Assembly: GCA_018894105.1 (NCBI GenBank)
Contig: CM032127.1
Location: forward strand, 32,042,260-32,106,259
Origin: Jacaranda mimosifolia
Taxonomy: Eukaryota; Streptophyta; Magnoliopsida; Lamiales; Bignoniaceae
Length of the DNA: 64,000 bases
Direction: 5' to 3'
The position numbers and the translations under genes were made by a program. The notes under the pieces are model-generated. The model ran no database searches and was not told where the DNA came from. It was given only the letters and a program-made list of their open reading frames with translations. This document shows positions 1 to 11,800 of this stretch, in pieces. Each line of letters starts with the position of its first letter. The stretch's first letter is position 1.

Positions 1-480
1 GAAATTGATGTTGTCAAAGGGGATTTTTCAAGCTAGGATGGATGTGAAGTCATGTGTCATTAACTAAGGTCTAAAGATGATTAGGCTTCGAGAAGGTTTT
101 TCTACTTGGACGTTGTGATGGACAATGTTCTCCATGAGGATTTAATCCTCACATCCTCACCAAGTTTTATTGATCAAAGTGTTGATCTAAAAGGAGACTA
201 CCATGATAAGGGCAAACCTTTGGCATTTTTTTCCTCCTACAAGTCTATGGGCCCTAAGGGTACTAGAAAGGGAGGTAAAAAGAAGAAAAGTTCTTCTTCC
301 AAGGGAAAACAACTATTAAAGGCATCCGAAAGAGTCAAGATGATTATAAAGGATACAGTCGATATTATTTGTTTCTACTTTGGCTAGATAGGCAATTGGA
401 AGCGGTTTTGCAAAGAATACCTTGCTACCCTTTAGAAAGTTATGTGCTTTATTGAAGTGCATTAAAAGATATATTCTTCC
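1..480 (+). pseudogene. R1 gag remnant (C-terminal half with decayed zinc knuckle)
   Basis: Gag forms the virus-like particle and binds element RNA. The open stretch at 106-387 (93 aa) reads as the Gag C-terminus: an acidic MDNVLHEDLIL segment, then a lysine/serine-rich tail (KGGKKKKSSSSKGK), as in the other gag copies here. The zinc knuckle follows at about 366-411. Compared with the CFHC-G-ENGHWKRNC pattern of this family, R1 reads CFYF, then a stop in place of Glu, then N in place of the zinc-binding His, so the metal site is lost. The region before 106 is homologous to gag but out of frame. The same CFYF change occurs at 42460-42520. Confidence 0.8.
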
Positions 481-860
481 TCATAGATCTATAATATCGT
501 ATGTGGTCTTTATCTTTGTAAGTTGTTACAAAGAATAAGAAAGAAGAATAAAACTAAATGATGTGGATATGATCCACCGCCTTAGCTAAGGGGAAAAAGT
601 TGTGACCAAAGCCAAAGGTGTATAACAAGTTAGACTTAGGGAACTCCATAATCGTATTGAACTCATGTTGTTGTGTGCCATATATTGTTGAGAACATTAT
701 TTCAATTCCTGTTTTGGATAGTGAAGGATTTGATCCCTCTATATCAAATGGGAGATTGAAGGCATTAAAGAATAGGTTTCTTTAATTGCTCATGGTACAC
801 TTAACAAAGGATTATACATATTAGATTCTCAACCATCACTAATGCACTTTCAACAAAGCA
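481..860 (+). pseudogene. R1 aspartic protease remnant
   Basis: This stretch aligns by eye with the protease of the other copies. It has the CGL/CGSH-like catalytic region at about 490-520, then the conserved ENIISIPVLD-like block at 690-725 and the ISNGKLKALKN block at 745-785. Many stops and indels interrupt it. The enzyme would cut the Gag-Pol polyprotein and is certainly dead here. The sequence around 540-620 closely matches 42640-42720, including shared disruptions. Confidence 0.7.
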
Positions 861-1770
861 AATAAATTAGATATCCAAGAAAATGCCATGTTATGACATG
901 CAAAGACTTGGTCATATCTTTAAAGATAAGATGAGCAAGTTAGAAGCCCTCAAAGTACTAAATGTTAGTGGTAATGAGGAACTTCCTACTTGTGAATCTT
1001 GTTTAAAGGGAAAAATGACCAAGACTCTTTTTGTAGGACAAACGGGGCGCTCCACAAGTCCTTTGAGTTTGATACATATTAACGTTTGTAGACCACTAAG
1101 AGTTCATAGGAGACAAGGCTATTCCTATTTCATCATCTCTACCGATGATTATGATCGGTTCGAACACGTGTTTCTTATAAAGTATAATCCGAAGCCTTTT
1201 AAAAGTTCAAAGTCTATAGGGATGAAGTGGAAAAGCAATTGAAGCCTAGTATTAAAGCTCTTCAATCAGATTAAGAGGAAGAATACTTAAGCACCAAATT
1301 CTTAGATTATCTAACTGGAGAATGGAATTATCATAAAATGGACTCCAACTGGCACACCCCAAAATAATGGAGTAGGCGAAAGGAGAAATCATACCTTGTC
1401 GGACATGGTACGTTCCATGATTGAGCTTTTTCGACGTGCCTATATCCTTTAGGGGATGTGCCTTATTAATGGCAGCAAAGTCACTAAGTGTAGTACCTTC
1501 AAAGTCAGTGCCAAAACACCACATGAGATGTGGCATGGCAAAGCACCCTCTTACTAATATCTTAAGGTTGGGGATCTCCCGCCTACTTAAGACAGACGAT
1601 ATGAGGTAAATTGGATAGTAGATCTACCTCGTGCAAGTTTATGGGATACCTAAGAGAGTCTATGGGTTATTACTTCTATGATCCCTCCGAACGAAAGGTG
1701 TTTGTTTTGAGGAATGCCTACTTTTTGGAAAAGCAATTCCTATTAGATAGAAAAAGGAGTTGTTGTTAAA
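861..1770 (+). pseudogene. R1 integrase remnant (GAG-pre-integrase, core, C-terminal part)
   Basis: The longest open part is 883-1242 (119 aa). It contains LGHI and CESC of the HHCC zinc-binding N-terminal domain; the first His is replaced, since the usual LWHARLGH reads as CYDMQRLGH. It continues into the core with LIHINVCRPL, where the first catalytic Asp is changed to Asn. Beyond a frameshift, 1340-1420 encodes the block around the third acidic residue (GERRNHTL) and 1500-1740 the C-terminal part. It is flanked by protease upstream and RT downstream, as expected for copia. Confidence 0.8.
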
Positions 1771-1889
1771 CTTGGTGAAGTTTAAGATGATCATTAAATC
1801 CGAAAAGTGGTATAAATAAATAAATATAAAAGAGCCTCACACACAACCTTTAAGAAGGTCGGACTGAATCAAGAAGCAACTTGAAAAGC

Positions 1890-2800
1890 TCAGATTCCTG
1901 TATGAGATGGTCCAATTAGATAGTGATCTGAAGACCTATGAGGAAGCTATGTTGGACATAGATTTGGGATGTTGGCTTGAAGCCATGAGACCCAAAATGG
2001 ACTCCATATACTCAAACAACGTGTAGACTTTGGTAGATCCACCCAAGGGAATAATTTCCATTGGTTGCAAGTGGATCTATAAGAGAAAGCTTGTAGTAGA
2101 TGAAGAAGTGATGACTTTTAAGGTGAGACTAATGGCAAAGAATTACACTCAAAGACCCAGGATCAATTTCGAGAAAACCTTTTACCAATTGCAATGCCTA
2201 AGTCCATTCGGATTATACTTGCCATAGCCCCATATTATGACTATGAGATATGGCAAATGGATGTGAAAACCACTTTTCTCAATGGAGCCATTGAAGAAGA
2301 AATCTATATAGAGAAAACACAAGGTTTTACATCTAAGGGGAGTAAGCAAAAGGTTCGCAAACTCCAGAGATCCATTTATGGACTCAAATAAGCGTGCGAA
2401 AGTTGGAACATACATTTTGACAAAATGGTCAAATCGTTTGGCTTTGTCAAAATTCTGTGTGAACTATATGTGTATAAGAAGGTTAGTGGAAGTTCGATAT
2501 AGTTTATTGTGCTTTATGTCAATGACATCCTTCTCATTAGGAATCAGGTAGGAATGTTAGAGTGTACTAAAGGGTGGTTTTCTACACAATTCTCCATAAG
2601 AGATTTTGGATAAGCATCCTATGTATTTGGAATACATATCTATAGAGATAGATTTGGGAGGATGCTGGGGCTATCTCAAATCCCGTACATTAACAAAATA
2701 CTAAAGAGGTTTAGTATAGAAGAATCCAAGGAAGGATTCATTCCCATGAGATGTGGCCTTCATCTTTCCAAGTCTATGGCGCTAAAGACTAAAAATGAAA
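1890..2800 (+). pseudogene. R1 reverse transcriptase remnant
   Basis: The RVT_2-type reverse transcriptase is recognisable in pieces. 2030-2227 carries GCKWIYKRKL and MAKNYTQRP, 2194-2391 carries YYDYEIWQMDVKTTFLNGAIEEEIY, continuing to IYGLK. The catalytic box is at 2515-2526 and reads YVND instead of YVDD, a loss of a catalytic Asp. Frameshifts lie near 2190-2230 and a stop near 2390. Confidence 0.85.
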
Positions 2801-3483
2801 GATAAAAAATGTCCCACATACCTTATACCTCTGCTATAGATAGCATAATGTATGCAGTTCAATGTAGAAGACCGAATGTGGCACAATCGCCAAGCATTAC
2901 GAGTAGGTTCCTATCCAATCCCAGTGAGAGTCATTGGATAGCCATAAAAGAAATCCTTGAAGACCTAAGAAGGACTAAGGACTTGTTTTTTGCTATAAGG
3001 CAATGAAGAATTAAAACTAGAGGGGTTTTCAGATTAAAGTTTCCAATCCGCTGTGGATGACCTAAAATCCGTTTCTGGATTTATATTTTGCCTTAATGGC
3101 AGCATGGTGAGTTGGAAGAGTTGCAGCAAGACACCACGGCTGAGACAACCACCAAGGTGAAATAATTTGTGGTTTTGAAAACTGCAAAAGAAGGTGTTTG
3201 GATAAAAACTCTATCTAAGAGTTGGATGTAGTGCCCAGTGTGCATGAGCCCATGATTGTCTTTAGAAGACAATTTTGGACTTCAGCCATGATCTCATCAA
3301 TGATCCAACACAATAAATGGGTTATCATTTGATATATGATATCAATTGATGGAGGCAACAACAGAGTGGAGAAAGTTGCCTTAGAAGAGAATTTAGTAGA
3401 ACCACTGTCAAAACCCCTAACACAAAAGGTCTTTGAAGGACATCTTGAGAAGATGGGTCTCAAGGCCATGGGATATTAACTTT
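2801..3483 (+). pseudogene. R1 RNase H remnant
   Basis: This is the C-terminal RNase H of Pol, which removes the RNA template during reverse transcription. The piece at 2809-3006 carries MSHIPYTSAIDSIMYAVQC and the block preceding the RNase H core. 3050-3480 retains, out of frame, the FGFIFCLNG-like block, the region of the TEAEYI motif (decayed) and the final PLTKPLxQKVFEGHLEKMGLKAMG block just before the purine tract. Stops and indels occur throughout. Confidence 0.8.
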
Positions 3484-3499
3484 AGGGCAAGTGGGAAAT
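3484..3499 (+). other. R1 polypurine tract
   Basis: The purine-rich AGGGCAAGTGGGAAAT abuts the 3' LTR. It matches the tracts before the LTRs at 45477 and 61304. In copia elements this RNase H-resistant run primes plus-strand DNA synthesis. Confidence 0.8.
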
Positions 3500-5604
3500 T
3501 GTTGGAATGGTGCCCGGCAAGCCAACAAGATTGGCCTTGTGAAGATATTTCCTTGTAAAACAATCTTGATTGAATGATATTTTTTATATGATCATCTTCA
3601 TCTTATGCTCTTTATTACTTCACTCGCACTTGGATGAAGCCCTTAGATCACTCATAACTATGGGACTTGTTTTGGTGAAATAAGTCTGACGTAGTCATAA
3701 TTTTAAATCTTCCAAGTTATAGGATCTTATGAGACAGGGCATCTAAGATCCAGATAGACCAGTACTAATGATTCATAAATCCAAGAATTGGATATTGCTC
3801 TATTTCATGAGCAACCATATGAGATATGGGTGCATGTTAGTGGGTGCGTGTTACAGTAAAAGGCACTGAAGACCCACCAGAGAATCTACTAGATAGCCGG
3901 AGTGGCAAGTCGGTAATGGCAAGTTCTCCAGCTTGGGTTAGTGCATATTCTTAGTCTTCTAACCTGAGGATCCATGGTAACCTTTTGTCTGGTCCTCATG
4001 CTTTGAATCTTCCTTGACCACTTAGCGGATTTTTCAGGTTGAGGTTGGGTACGGGCTACTTGGCATGGAGGTTTATGAGATCCAAGATGGAATCCGACTC
4101 CTTGCTTTTGTTAAGGGTGAGTACATCTCCTATGTGTTCTATAATGGTCGATTCCAAGAAATCATTGCGCAAGGTGGTATGACAATTTACAAACTGAGTT
4201 TTCCACATGTGAGGTCATACAAAGGAATCGAACAATGGGAATAAAGATATAGTATTGAGACTATTAAGGATCCAGCAAATATCTTGCCCTAAACTTTTTT
4301 CGAGAGGTAGAGTGGAAGGATCGTATTTGCATGGTATGTGTAGAGCTACAATGGTTATTCAAAAGCATTCATTTCAACTAATTAGTTGGGCTTCATGGGC
4401 TTGAGGAGTTGTAAACCCACGTCCAATAAATGATAGAACCTTTTAGGTCACACACAAGAGCCAATTAACCCCCTTTTTATTGGAGCAATTTTCTAAGAGT
4501 TAGAGAATTACTCTAAGGAGATCGATTTTGAGGTGCCAATTTGAAGGTCATTTTTTGGCTTGATTACTTTAAGTGTTAAATTAATGAACTAAATTAAAGA
4601 GTTAAATTAGACCAATAATTAAGGAGCTAATTATTTAGTGCCAAGTGACCATGAATTGGTCAAGTTAATTTAAGGAGTTAAATTAATAAAATTGAGTTTA
4701 AGAGTTAAGCTTAATTAACCTAAGTGTTAAGTCAAAGGTTAACTAATTAAATCAAACTGTTTAATTTAATTAATGAGAAGAATACATTTTGGAGGGAAAA
4801 TTCAAATGAAATGTTCATTTGAATTAAGCATCTTAATTAACTTGAAATTAGATTTCAAATGTAATTAAAATGCATATGAAATTCAAATGAGATTTGAATT
4901 CAAATTTACCACCCCGGCAACCCCACTTGGCCACCCCCTTCATGGAAGGTGTGATGCCATCTTGGCATCACACCATACAATGTTTATATATAGATATAAA
5001 TGAGAGAGGATTCGGCAACATGACAAAAGGTGTGAAGAATTAGATTCTTTACAATTCCCTCCAAAACCTCCTTCAAGCATTGCATCATGTGTTGAAGCTT
5101 TGCTTAGTTTTTCTTCTCCTACCTTAAAATCCGCCTTCACCACTTTAATTCTACTTGCTTTCTCTAGCTAAAAGTGAGTGGAATTTTCAGAATTTATTGG
5201 TGTGTCGATCATATCAATAGGGTCAAAACATTTGATTTGGTAGCTTTGGAGATCCACTAAAACAGAGTAGTCACTTGCCGAATTTTTTCCAAGCGATCCA
5301 AATCGAGTTTTGCTCTAAATTTTTTATATATCACTTCCCCCAAGGATTTGAGAGGTTCCATATTTTTTTTGTGATTTTTAGAGCATTTTAACTGAGACAA
5401 ATGTCACTGTTCATCTACTGTGCCAGAGCTTGCCGGATTCTGGATTGGTGTTCACCATCACAACATTAGAAATTTGCTTTTTGAGGTAATTCTCCTACAA
5501 AATCTGAATCCCTAGTATTATTAGATCCTTAATAGGCTGAAAGCACTAGTTATTTTTATCTTTTGAAGTTTGATAATTGGATCTTAGTGGCTTACTAACC
5601 TTCG
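3500..5604 (+). repeat. R1 3' LTR
   Basis: The LTR starts TGTTGGAATGGTGCCC right after the purine tract and ends CTAACCTTCG, where intact copies end in CCTTCA. Length is about 2.1 kb. It contains the palindrome-TATA block (4948-4993), the GTTAA-rich middle (4560-4780) and the donor-like GAG|GTAATT at 5483-5490. The next base starts a minus-strand LTR fragment in mid-LTR, so no target duplication can be scored. Confidence 0.9.
4948..4993 (+). promoter_or_regulatory. R1 LTR palindrome and TATA box
   Basis: A perfect inverted repeat with 12-base arms (GGTGTGATGCCA and its complement, 3-base spacer) lies at 4948-4974. TATATATAG follows at 4985-4993. The same two-part block recurs in every sufficiently complete LTR here, which supports it as the core promoter. 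Transcription would begin a short way downstream; the start itself is not visible. Confidence 0.6.
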
Positions 5605-6204
5605 GCACCACATGTCATGCCAACTTGCAAAAAAGTTGCAAGTTGTATGTGAGTTTCTTGTGAGTTTGAATTTCATTTGGAATCTTCATTTCATCTTATC
5701 AAATATCATCCAAATAAATTCTAATTCCACACCAAATGAACTCTTCATTTGAATTTTCCCTCCAAAATTATTTCTTCATTTTAATTTAATTAAACTTTGA
5801 CTTAAATTTAAAGTCAACTAACTTAACTCTTTAAACTAGTAGATATTAACTTAACTCTTTATGTTAACTTGACCAATTAATAGTCATGTGGCACCAAATT
5901 AAATTAATACTTAATTTAATTGGTGTTAATTTAACTTCTTAAATTAATTATATCAATTTAACAAATAAATTGATCAAGCCAAAATGACTAAAAATTGCAT
6001 CAACCCTAATGCTCAATTTTCGATCACTAACAATCTTTATAAAATATAGAAAATTCTCTTCAACAAGTAGGATTTTCAATTGGAATTTGTGTGTGATCCA
6101 TTAGGTTCTACCATTCATTGGACATAGGCTCACAACTTTTGTAACTTTAGAATATCAAATATGCACATTAGTTTAAACTCCTTTAAACTAATCGACTCAA
6201 TTCA
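5605..6204 (-). repeat. R2 3' LTR fragment
   Basis: About 600 bases of minus-strand LTR, beginning just past the TATA region and running through the GTTAA-rich middle to the block usually followed by the minus-strand CTCATTAATTGAAGAG. Both ends are illegitimate: R1's LTR end at 5604 and gag at 6205. Confidence 0.8.
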
Positions 6205-6964
6205 ATGGAAACACGTAGCATCAATTTTAGCCTCTTTCTTCTTCTTAACTCCCCTCAAACCTTTCAAGGTTTTTTCCCTTTCAAAGAACGTTTCTTCTTC
6301 TTACCCTCTTTTCTAGGGCCACTAAGGCCCTTAGACTTGGAGAAGGATGTGAGCATAATAGGCTTGTCTTTTTTCATCGTCGTCTTGGCGGTAACCAACA
6401 TGTTCACCAATTCATTAATCTTTACTTCTTTCTTAAACATGTTAAAGTTCATAACGAATTGGTCGAACGAACTTGCAATGACTGTAGGATCAAATCTACA
6501 TAGAGGTCATTGTCCATTATCACATCAAGTTGACCAAGCTTTTCAGTAAGCCCAATCATTTTGAGCCCGTGGTCATGGACACCCATGCCCTCAATCATTC
6601 TACTTCTAAAGAGATCCTTAGACAAAGTGAACCATTCATGTTTAGTTTGGACACCATACAACTCTTGTAGGTGTGCATAGATCTCAGTTGCATGCTTTAT
6701 ATGCTCATGAGTCTTTTGCAACTCATTAGACATAGTTGCCATCATAAGACACTTTGTTTGTAGATCATCATCCATAAATTTCATGAACAATTCATGGGCT
6801 TCATTGGTGACATCATTACCAATGGTTTCTTGCAGACTTTGATCAAATACATAAGTCCTCTTTTCGGAGTCAAGCACTATTTGGAATTTTCTCAACCAAT
6901 CGTGAAAATTGGGCTCGGTAAGTGTGTTAGTTTCCAAAATAATTGTGAGTAGATTCTTAGCCAT
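6205..6964 (-). pseudogene. R2 gag remnant
   Basis: The gag start is taken as the ATG at 6964-6962, giving MAKNLLTIILETN. This matches MAKN at the starts in R4, R7 and R9, and it is residue 35 of a longer open frame that begins in the leader. The frame is intact to about 6449 (…LYVDLILQSL), shifts near 6460-6480, resumes as MNFNMFKKEVKINELVNML, and meets a stop in the basic tail at about 6264. The zinc knuckle is lost at the deletion join. Over its first 170 residues this is the best-preserved Gag N-terminus in the window. Confidence 0.85.
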
Positions 6965-8851
6965 TTTGAGCCTTGAAGATTTAAAAAATCTATAAAAAAG
7001 CAATAAAAGAAAATATAAGCATGTGATCGACTTTTGATATTTGAAAATATGTTTATGGTCTTTCAAGCATGTTTTTCTCCCACTATTTTATCAAATTCTT
7101 CACCTCCTAGAATAATTCAGGAAATCATATTTTTTAGTGAGAATCAAGACCCTAAGGACTTGTAAGTGGACCCCTATGACTAAGTGTCATCCACAAGCAA
7201 TCGAAAGGTAAACAATTTCTGCTAATTGCATCATATGTAACTCTTGATATATTTTACCTTACTTATCATGTAGATCCACGACTCGTGTAACATCTACATA
7301 ACTAAGTGTTAAGTCGGACCTACCAATCAAACTTTGATTCGAGACTGCTCCACCATACCTTCGTGGTCGAGTGCCAATGCTTAGGAAGCTTCAATTCAAA
7401 TGTGCATTATATGCTAAGTATATGCTCATAGCTTTCCTCCTAAGTGGGACCCTTATTACCGAATGCCATCACGTAAGATTGGTAGCATCATAATGGCATA
7501 TATTATTGCTAGAAGGCATGGATTAATTAAAACTTCTTTTAATTTGTATCCATTTTGACTTAATATTTTGAGGCACTTAAACTTCTAAGTAGAGGGACTT
7601 TAACTTGCTTGCCAAGATCTCAACAATTTTATCTCCTTATTTAGGTTTTCCATATCCTAATCTATGCATTACATACATCAATAGGATTTGAAAAGCATAA
7701 ATAAGTAAATGCGCCAACATGCTCATAAGGTGGGATGACCATGAGTCTAACCAAGTAATGCACCTTAGAGCCATAAGTGCACCACTTAGTTGATTTAAAG
7801 TGGGTTGATTAAATCTAGCTATTAAAAAAATGTATCCTCATATATTCATAGGTCTTCATGCCTCCAACGATCTTCTTTATAGGCATGTAAACCCCAATTT
7901 AGGACAATTATTTTCAACAACTTGAAACAAATAAAATCAATATTAAAGGCTCATGATCATCCTCATTTATTCATCATCCATTCAATAATTAAATGAACCA
8001 TAAATAAATCAAGAATTGGCATTCAATTGCAACGATTAAACACTTACCATATAAATAATTAATTGGCCAAGAAAAAATAAGCATAAAATTTATGCATCTT
8101 ATTTTTGCAATAATTGGAGATTAACTTTAACTGGATTTAAAAAGCATTAAAAAATGTCCAACATAATTTTGAGAACTTGCACAACACTTGTGTATCTATT
8201 ATGTGTGAAATAAAACAGTTTTGATCACATAAAGGAGCCAAAAAAAGAGTCAAAACTCACTAACACCTAAATTGGGTGATGTTCCCAACGTTGTGCGTGC
8301 ACTGGGTGCACATAATGCCTAGCTAGTGCCCAGCAGTGGTGCAGCAGCAGCCCAATTTTGGTGTATAGTCCAAGCCATATCAATTTTAGCTTAAATTTTG
8401 TGCACTAAAAATTTTAGAACACCTTATAAACATTAAATCACACAATATAGATGAAATTTCAGATCTAAAACACTTTTTTAAAACTGAAATTTCAAGTACA
8501 CAAACATGCTTAAAAAATTAAGTTTAAGTGAGAATCACATTCATCGAAAACTCCAATTAAATCCAATCCACTTGGATCCAAAAATGACCAAAACAAGTTA
8601 AGGCCAAATTTAACATGTTATATCAACGTATAACATCATTCAATGCTAAATCAAAATTTAACATTAAATTATCATGAATCAAATTACACTAATATATGAA
8701 TTAACAATTAAAACACATATTAGTATAATATATATTCATCATCGAAGGAACCACGAGCATCATCTTTCAAACACTCCAATCCATCATATAGATCTAGATC
8801 AATTCATCGCATGAATCAATCAAAAGAAATTCAAATTATAGCATGAATTTA
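6965..8851 (-). other. R2 leader (untranslated, about 1.9 kb)
   Basis: Non-coding stretch between PBS and gag. Next to gag it has the acceptor-like run ending TTTTTTATAG (AG at 6991-6990). Far upstream, about 515 nt after the PBS, is a GC-rich island at 8281-8353 with the palindromes GTGCAC and TAGCTA. The rest is AT-rich and collinear with the other leaders. Short open frames inside look spurious. Confidence 0.75.
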
Positions 8852-8864
8852 GGCTCTGATACCA
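8852..8864 (-). other. R2 primer binding site (initiator tRNA-Met)
   Basis: On the minus strand this reads TGGTATCAGAGCC, the exact plant copia PBS complementary to the 3' end of initiator tRNA-Met. It lies two bases from the LTR end, as usual. Confidence 0.95.
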
Positions 8865-8866
8865 CT

Positions 8867-11800
8867 TGAAAGATGGTGTAAGCTAAGGATCCAATTTAAA
8901 ACATTTAAAAACTAAAATCTAACTTGAATTACACCTCCACAAGGATTTAATTCATGCTTTAAAATGGATCAAGGTCAGATAATTACCTCTCAGCAAAATC
9001 TAACCAAATTTTGAAGAATAGCTTTCTTTCCCGAAAGCAGACAATTTCGAGCGCAAGAAGGTGTGATCAACTTTTGACCAATTAAATGATCTCCGATCGA
9101 GCTGAAATTAGAACCAAAATTTTGCAGCTCCTTGGAGAATTTCCAATAAAAAATTTCAACTCCAAATAAAACCAGAAAGGCAACACACAGAGTCTAGAAA
9201 ATCACCTCTAATGTGAAAGTCCATACACCAATGGACAATCTTTGTCTTTCTAGTTCAGCTGGAAAAACTAAAAATGAAGCAAGAGGATGATGAAGGCCAA
9301 AAAATGAGGGAGGAAGGTGAAGAAGGTGTGAAGCCTGAACTCATAACAAAATCACAAAATTGGAGGGAAATTTGCATCTAACAATTAGATATTAATGCTT
9401 GCAAAATACAGGCTTTAGCTGCCCCCCACTATATCAATATATAGAGGGAGGATGGTGTGATGACAAGGAAGAATCATACCTTCCTAAATGAGGGGGTGCC
9501 AAGCAAGTTGCGAGTTGCATGTGAATTTTTTGTAAATTTGAATTTCAGTTAGAATTTTCATTTCATCTTATGAAATGTCATCCAAATAAATTCTAATTGC
9601 ACACTAAATGAACTCTTAATTTGAATTTTCCCTCCAAAATTATTTCTTCACTGTAATTTAATTAAAGTTTGACTTAACTTTTAAGTCAACTAACTTAACT
9701 CTTAAGCTAGTAATTGTTAACTTAACTCTTTAAGTTAACTCGATCAATTGATAGTCATGAGGCACTAAATTAAATTAACACTTAATTGAATTGGCCTTAA
9801 TTTAACTTCTTAAACTAATAAGATTAATTTAACAATTAAATTGGTTAAGCCAAAATGAATAAAAATCACATCAATCGTAAACCTCAATTTTCGATCACAA
9901 CGAATCTTTCTAACACTTAGAAAATTTCATTCCTCAAGTAGGATTTTCAATTGGCATTTGTGTGTGACCTATTAAGTTCAGTTGTTCATTGGACAAGGGC
10001 TCACAACTCTTGTGACTTTAGAATTTCAAATATTCACAGTAGTTTAAACTCCTTTAAACTAATCGACTCAATTCAATTAAACTCTATTAATTGAAGAGTA
10101 CCCAATCTCCATGGTCGATATCCAACCTCAAACCATGGAGCACAACAATTGGCTAAATGAATGCTTTTGGTGAACTATTCGAGCTTTATGCTTACCATGC
10201 AAATATGGTCCTTTTATCTTTTATCTTCATGAAAAAGGCTTAAATCAAGATATTTGTCAGCTCCCTAATAGCCTCAATACTATGCATCTGTTCTCAATGT
10301 TCGATTTTGATTTATGACCTCATCTTTGGAAAATACTTTTTCCAAATTATCATACTGCCTTAGCGAAGGACTCCTTGGAGTCAATCATTATAAAATACAT
10401 CGGAGATGCACTCGCCTTTCTCAATGATGAGGACTCAGATCCCATCTTGGATCTCATAAACCAACATCTTTATATAGCTCATACCTAATCACAACCCGAA
10501 TGACCTGCTGGGTGACTAGGCATAAGTCAAAGTATGAGGTCCTAAACACAAAGTTAAAATGGATCCTCAAGTCAATGGACGAATTACATGCACGAGCGTA
10601 AACTGGAGAATTTGCCACTACCGACTTGCCATTACGGTTACCTAATGGACTTTTCGGGTGGGACTCCGGTGCTTTGTTCTCTAATAAGCACCACCTGACA
10701 CACACCCATATCTCATATAGTTTGCTCATGGAATGGAGCAACATCCAACCCTTGGAATAATATGTCGTTAGTGCAAGTGTATCCAAATCTTAGATGCCCT
10801 ATCTCATAAGATTCTATTGAAGGTTAGCAAGCTACTAGAATCCAATTATCAAACTTCAAAGGCTAAAAAATAACTAGTGCTTATAGCTTACCAAGGATCT
10901 AATCATGCCAGGGATTTAGATTTAGTTGGAGATTTACCTCAAAAAACAAATTTCCAATGTTGCAATGGTGAACACTTTACCAATCCAAAATTTGGCAGGC
11001 TCTAACATAACGAAGAAACAACAAATTTTGCCTCTGTTAGATTATCAAAAAATAAAAAAATAAAAATCTAAAACTGCTCAACTCCTTCAAGAATTTGCTA
11101 TAAAAAATTTAGAGCCAAACTCGATCTGGATAGCTTGGAAAAAAATTGGCAACTGATTGCTCTGTTCTACTGGATCTCCAAAGCTAGCAAATCAAATGCT
11201 TTGCCTCTATTGACATGACCCGCACACCAATTAATCTTCCAAATTTCACTCACTTTTAGCCAGAGAAAACGAGCAAATATCAATGGTGAAGTTTGATTTT
11301 TGAGGTAGGAGAAGAAGAGAAAACAAAACCTCAACATATGAAGCAACGTTTGGAAAGAGAGTTTTGGAGGGAATTGTGGACGAATCTAATCCTTCACACA
11401 TTTTGCAATGTGGCCAATCCTCTCTCTCTGTATCTATATATAGATATTGGATGGTGTGATTCCAAGGGGCCATCACACCTTCCATGAGGGGGGCAACCAA
11501 GTGGGGTGCCAAGCTAGCGAAGTTGAATTCAAATCTCATTTGAATTTCACATGCATTTTAATTACATTTAAAATCTAATTTCAAGTTAATTAAGATGTTA
11601 ATTCAATGAACCTTTCATTTGAATTTTCCCTCCAAAATGTATACTTCTCATTAATTAAATTAAACACTTTAATTTAATTGATCAACCCTTAACTTAACTA
11701 TTAAGTCAAACAAACTTAACTCTTAAGCTCAATTTTGTAAATTTAACTCCTTAAATTAACTTGACCAATTGATGATCACTTGGCACCAAATAATTAACTC

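Larger units (their letters stand above)
1..5604 (+). mobile_element. R1: copia retrotransposon, 5' truncated by window edge
   Basis: The window opens inside gag of a plus-strand Ty1/copia element. Domains follow in copia order: gag C-terminus, protease, integrase, reverse transcriptase, RNase H, then a purine tract and one 3' LTR. Stops and frameshifts occur in every domain, so the copy cannot be autonomous. Its internal region is closer to the internal region at 41790-45460 than to other copies, sharing several damaged sites. The 5' LTR and leader lie outside the window. Confidence 0.9.

Noticed and set aside
6449..7066. The 34 codons upstream of MAKN in R2's gag frame as an N-terminal extension
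   Set aside because: Translation of this part is hydrophobic and not shared with R4, R7 or R9, and it spans the acceptor-like tract. The conserved start is the ATG at 6964.
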